From Bacteroidales bacterium (GTDB lineage: Bacteria; Bacteroidota; Bacteroidia; Bacteroidales; JAOZMU01): 7,767 nt of DNA. Of the stretch, positions 7,214 to 7,767 are shown in pieces (the first letter of the stretch is position 1; each line of letters begins with the position of its first letter). Under the pieces are notes generated by a model that did not search any database, had not been told where the DNA came from, and worked only from the letters and a program-made list of their open reading frames with translations. The stretch lies in NCBI GenBank assembly GCA_029934165.1, contig JAOZMU010000145.1:1-7767 (forward strand), read 5' to 3'. Made by a program: the position numbers and the translations under genes.

Positions 7214-7458
7214 GCTACGAAGCCGTTTTGCGGCAGGGATTGTAGCGGTAGCTTGCCAAAGTCGGCTTGCAATTTTTGGCTGCGTTTTGGCGAGCGACCG
7301 ATAGGAAGCTCCGCCAAACGCACTTGCCAAAAACGCAAGGCGCAAGGCAACTACAAGCGAAAAGCCCGTAGCCGCCCTAAAAAAGCTGTTTGTCATTTTT
7401 ATCCGCAAAAACACGCATAACGCTTTTTTCAATGGAAATTGATTTTATGAACAAACCC
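7214..7458 (+). repeat. Dispersed GC-rich palindromic repeat, copy B (fuller copy)
   Basis: The segment 7284-7458 repeats 1-185 in the same orientation. The 70 bases before it belong to the same structure, because they pair with its right half. Complementary segments are nested: GCTACG 7214-7219 with CGTAGC 7367-7372; TTGTAG 7240-7245 with CTACAA 7351-7356; TTGCC 7253-7257 with GGCAA 7346-7350; CTTGC 7266-7270 with GCAAG 7335-7339; TTTTTGGC 7273-7280 with GCCAAAAA 7326-7333. An inner hairpin at 7282-7321 completes the set. Its GC content is well above the flanks. The ORFs running through it on both strands are low-complexity by-products of the palindrome, not genes. The tail 7404-7458 is AT-rich but also conserved with copy A. 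The left boundary is set by the pairing and may lie further upstream. Confidence 0.8.
7282..7321 (+). repeat. Central hairpin of the palindromic repeat
   Basis: The left arm GCGTTTTGGCGAGC (7282-7295) pairs with the right arm GCTCCGCCAAACGC (7308-7321), with one bulged base on each side. The loop is GACCGATAGGAA (7296-7307). Loop and arms are unchanged in copy A as far as it is visible (1-38), whereas outer parts of the repeat differ. This suggests the central hairpin is the most constrained part. Confidence 0.75.
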
Positions 7459-7673
7459 GGCATAAAAAGTTCTTATGACAATTAATTAAAAATCGTTGTT
7501 ATATGCACGAAAATTGCCCGAAAGTAATATTTTTATGTTAATTATCAAAAAGAATAAGCCTTGAAAAAGAGCCGTAATAACAAATTATACCAAGTCCTTA
7601 TTGGCGTTGATTAAATTAACTTGTTTTCTTTCGGATACGAAAATATCTGTTATTCCAGAAGTTTTTGGGCTAT

Positions 7674-7684
7674 TTAAGGTCTAA
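7674..7684 (+). promoter_or_regulatory. Intergenic 11-bp motif TTAAGGTCTAA, copy 3
   Basis: This is the third exact copy of the 11-mer. With copy 2 it shares 14 bases (TTTAAGGTCTAAGT, here 7673-7686). It lies 15 bases before the TAATTTTG box at 7700, so here it could overlap the -33 region of a rightward promoter. Confidence 0.35.
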
Positions 7685-7699
7685 GTAATGGAAAATTAA

Positions 7700-7707
7700 T
7701 AATTTTG
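7700..7707 (+). promoter_or_regulatory. Candidate -7 promoter box (TAATTTTG) near right edge
   Basis: TAATTTTG matches TAnnTTTG exactly. No proper TTTG -33 element is present; TTTA at 7673-7676 is the nearest, with a 23-base gap. No ORF of useful length starts in the last 60 bases (the ATG at 7711 gives 15 codons), so any gene served would start beyond the window. Confidence 0.25.
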
Positions 7708-7767
7708 CTTATGCCTGATTTAGTTTTAGTTAGGAATTTTAATGGCTTACTTTATTAAATTCATTTT

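Larger units (their letters stand above)
7459..7767. other. Gene-free right end of window
   Basis: I see no credible ORF on either strand in these 309 bases. The reverse strand entering from the right edge meets stop codons within about 30 bases in all three frames, so no minus-strand gene continues in from beyond. The only signals are the intergenic 11-mer at 7674-7684 and a -7-like box at 7700-7707. This suggests an untranslated leader for a plus-strand gene starting past the window. Confidence 0.5.

Noticed and set aside
7151..7432. Overlapping ORFs on both strands (7151-7420 plus, 7156-7350 minus, 7169-7432 minus) that could be read as small basic proteins
   Set aside because: They lie inside the palindromic repeat and owe their openness to its GC-rich, symmetric sequence. 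The products lack any domain or consistent start context, and the indels between the repeat copies do not preserve a frame.

Overview
The window looks like chromosomal DNA of a member of the Bacteroidota, probably Bacteroidales-like. The base composition is AT-rich. Coding regions start after A-rich leaders instead of clear Shine-Dalgarno sequences, and TAnnTTTG-type -7 boxes occur. The gene families also fit: a PafA-type phosphatase relative, a Big_5-type Ig-like lipoprotein, a ~580-aa secreted M14 peptidase, and a SiaC/DUF1987 protein. The taxonomic call is inference from protein style, since no rRNA or tRNA is present.

Layout: (1) 1-295 is gene-free and holds one copy of a dispersed GC-rich repeat (1-185), then a candidate promoter. 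(2) 296-1942 (+) encodes an exported PafA-like alkaline phosphatase superfamily protein. (3) 2137-3894 (+) encodes a lipoprotein with an N-terminal Ig-like domain; an upstream ATG at 2053 is possible. (4) On the minus strand, 6212-4458 (secreted M14 zinc carboxypeptidase-like protein) and 4461-3895 (UbiX-like flavin prenyltransferase) form a pair with a 4-bp ATGA overlap. The ubiX stop codon abuts the lipoprotein stop codon with no spacer. (5) 6213-6624 is gene-free and AT-rich, with small inverted repeats. (6) 6984-6625 (-) encodes a stand-alone SiaC-family regulatory phosphoprotein. (7) 6985-7767 has no credible gene. It holds a second, fuller copy of the repeat (about 7214-7458), which folds as a long nested palindrome, and a possible promoter near the right edge.

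The genes do not form one obvious pathway. Three products (PafA-like, Ig-like lipoprotein, M14 peptidase) carry export signals; UbiX and SiaC are cytoplasmic.

The points most worth a second look are as follows. The PafA-like protein keeps the nucleophile threonine and the DH and H metal ligands, but has lost several other metal- and phosphate-binding residues. The nested-palindrome repeat occurs in direct orientation at both ends of the gene block. An 11-bp motif, TTAAGGTCTAA, occurs three times, always between genes. I found no mobile-element gene, CRISPR array, toxin-antitoxin pair or defence system, and nothing I could defend as a wholly new system.
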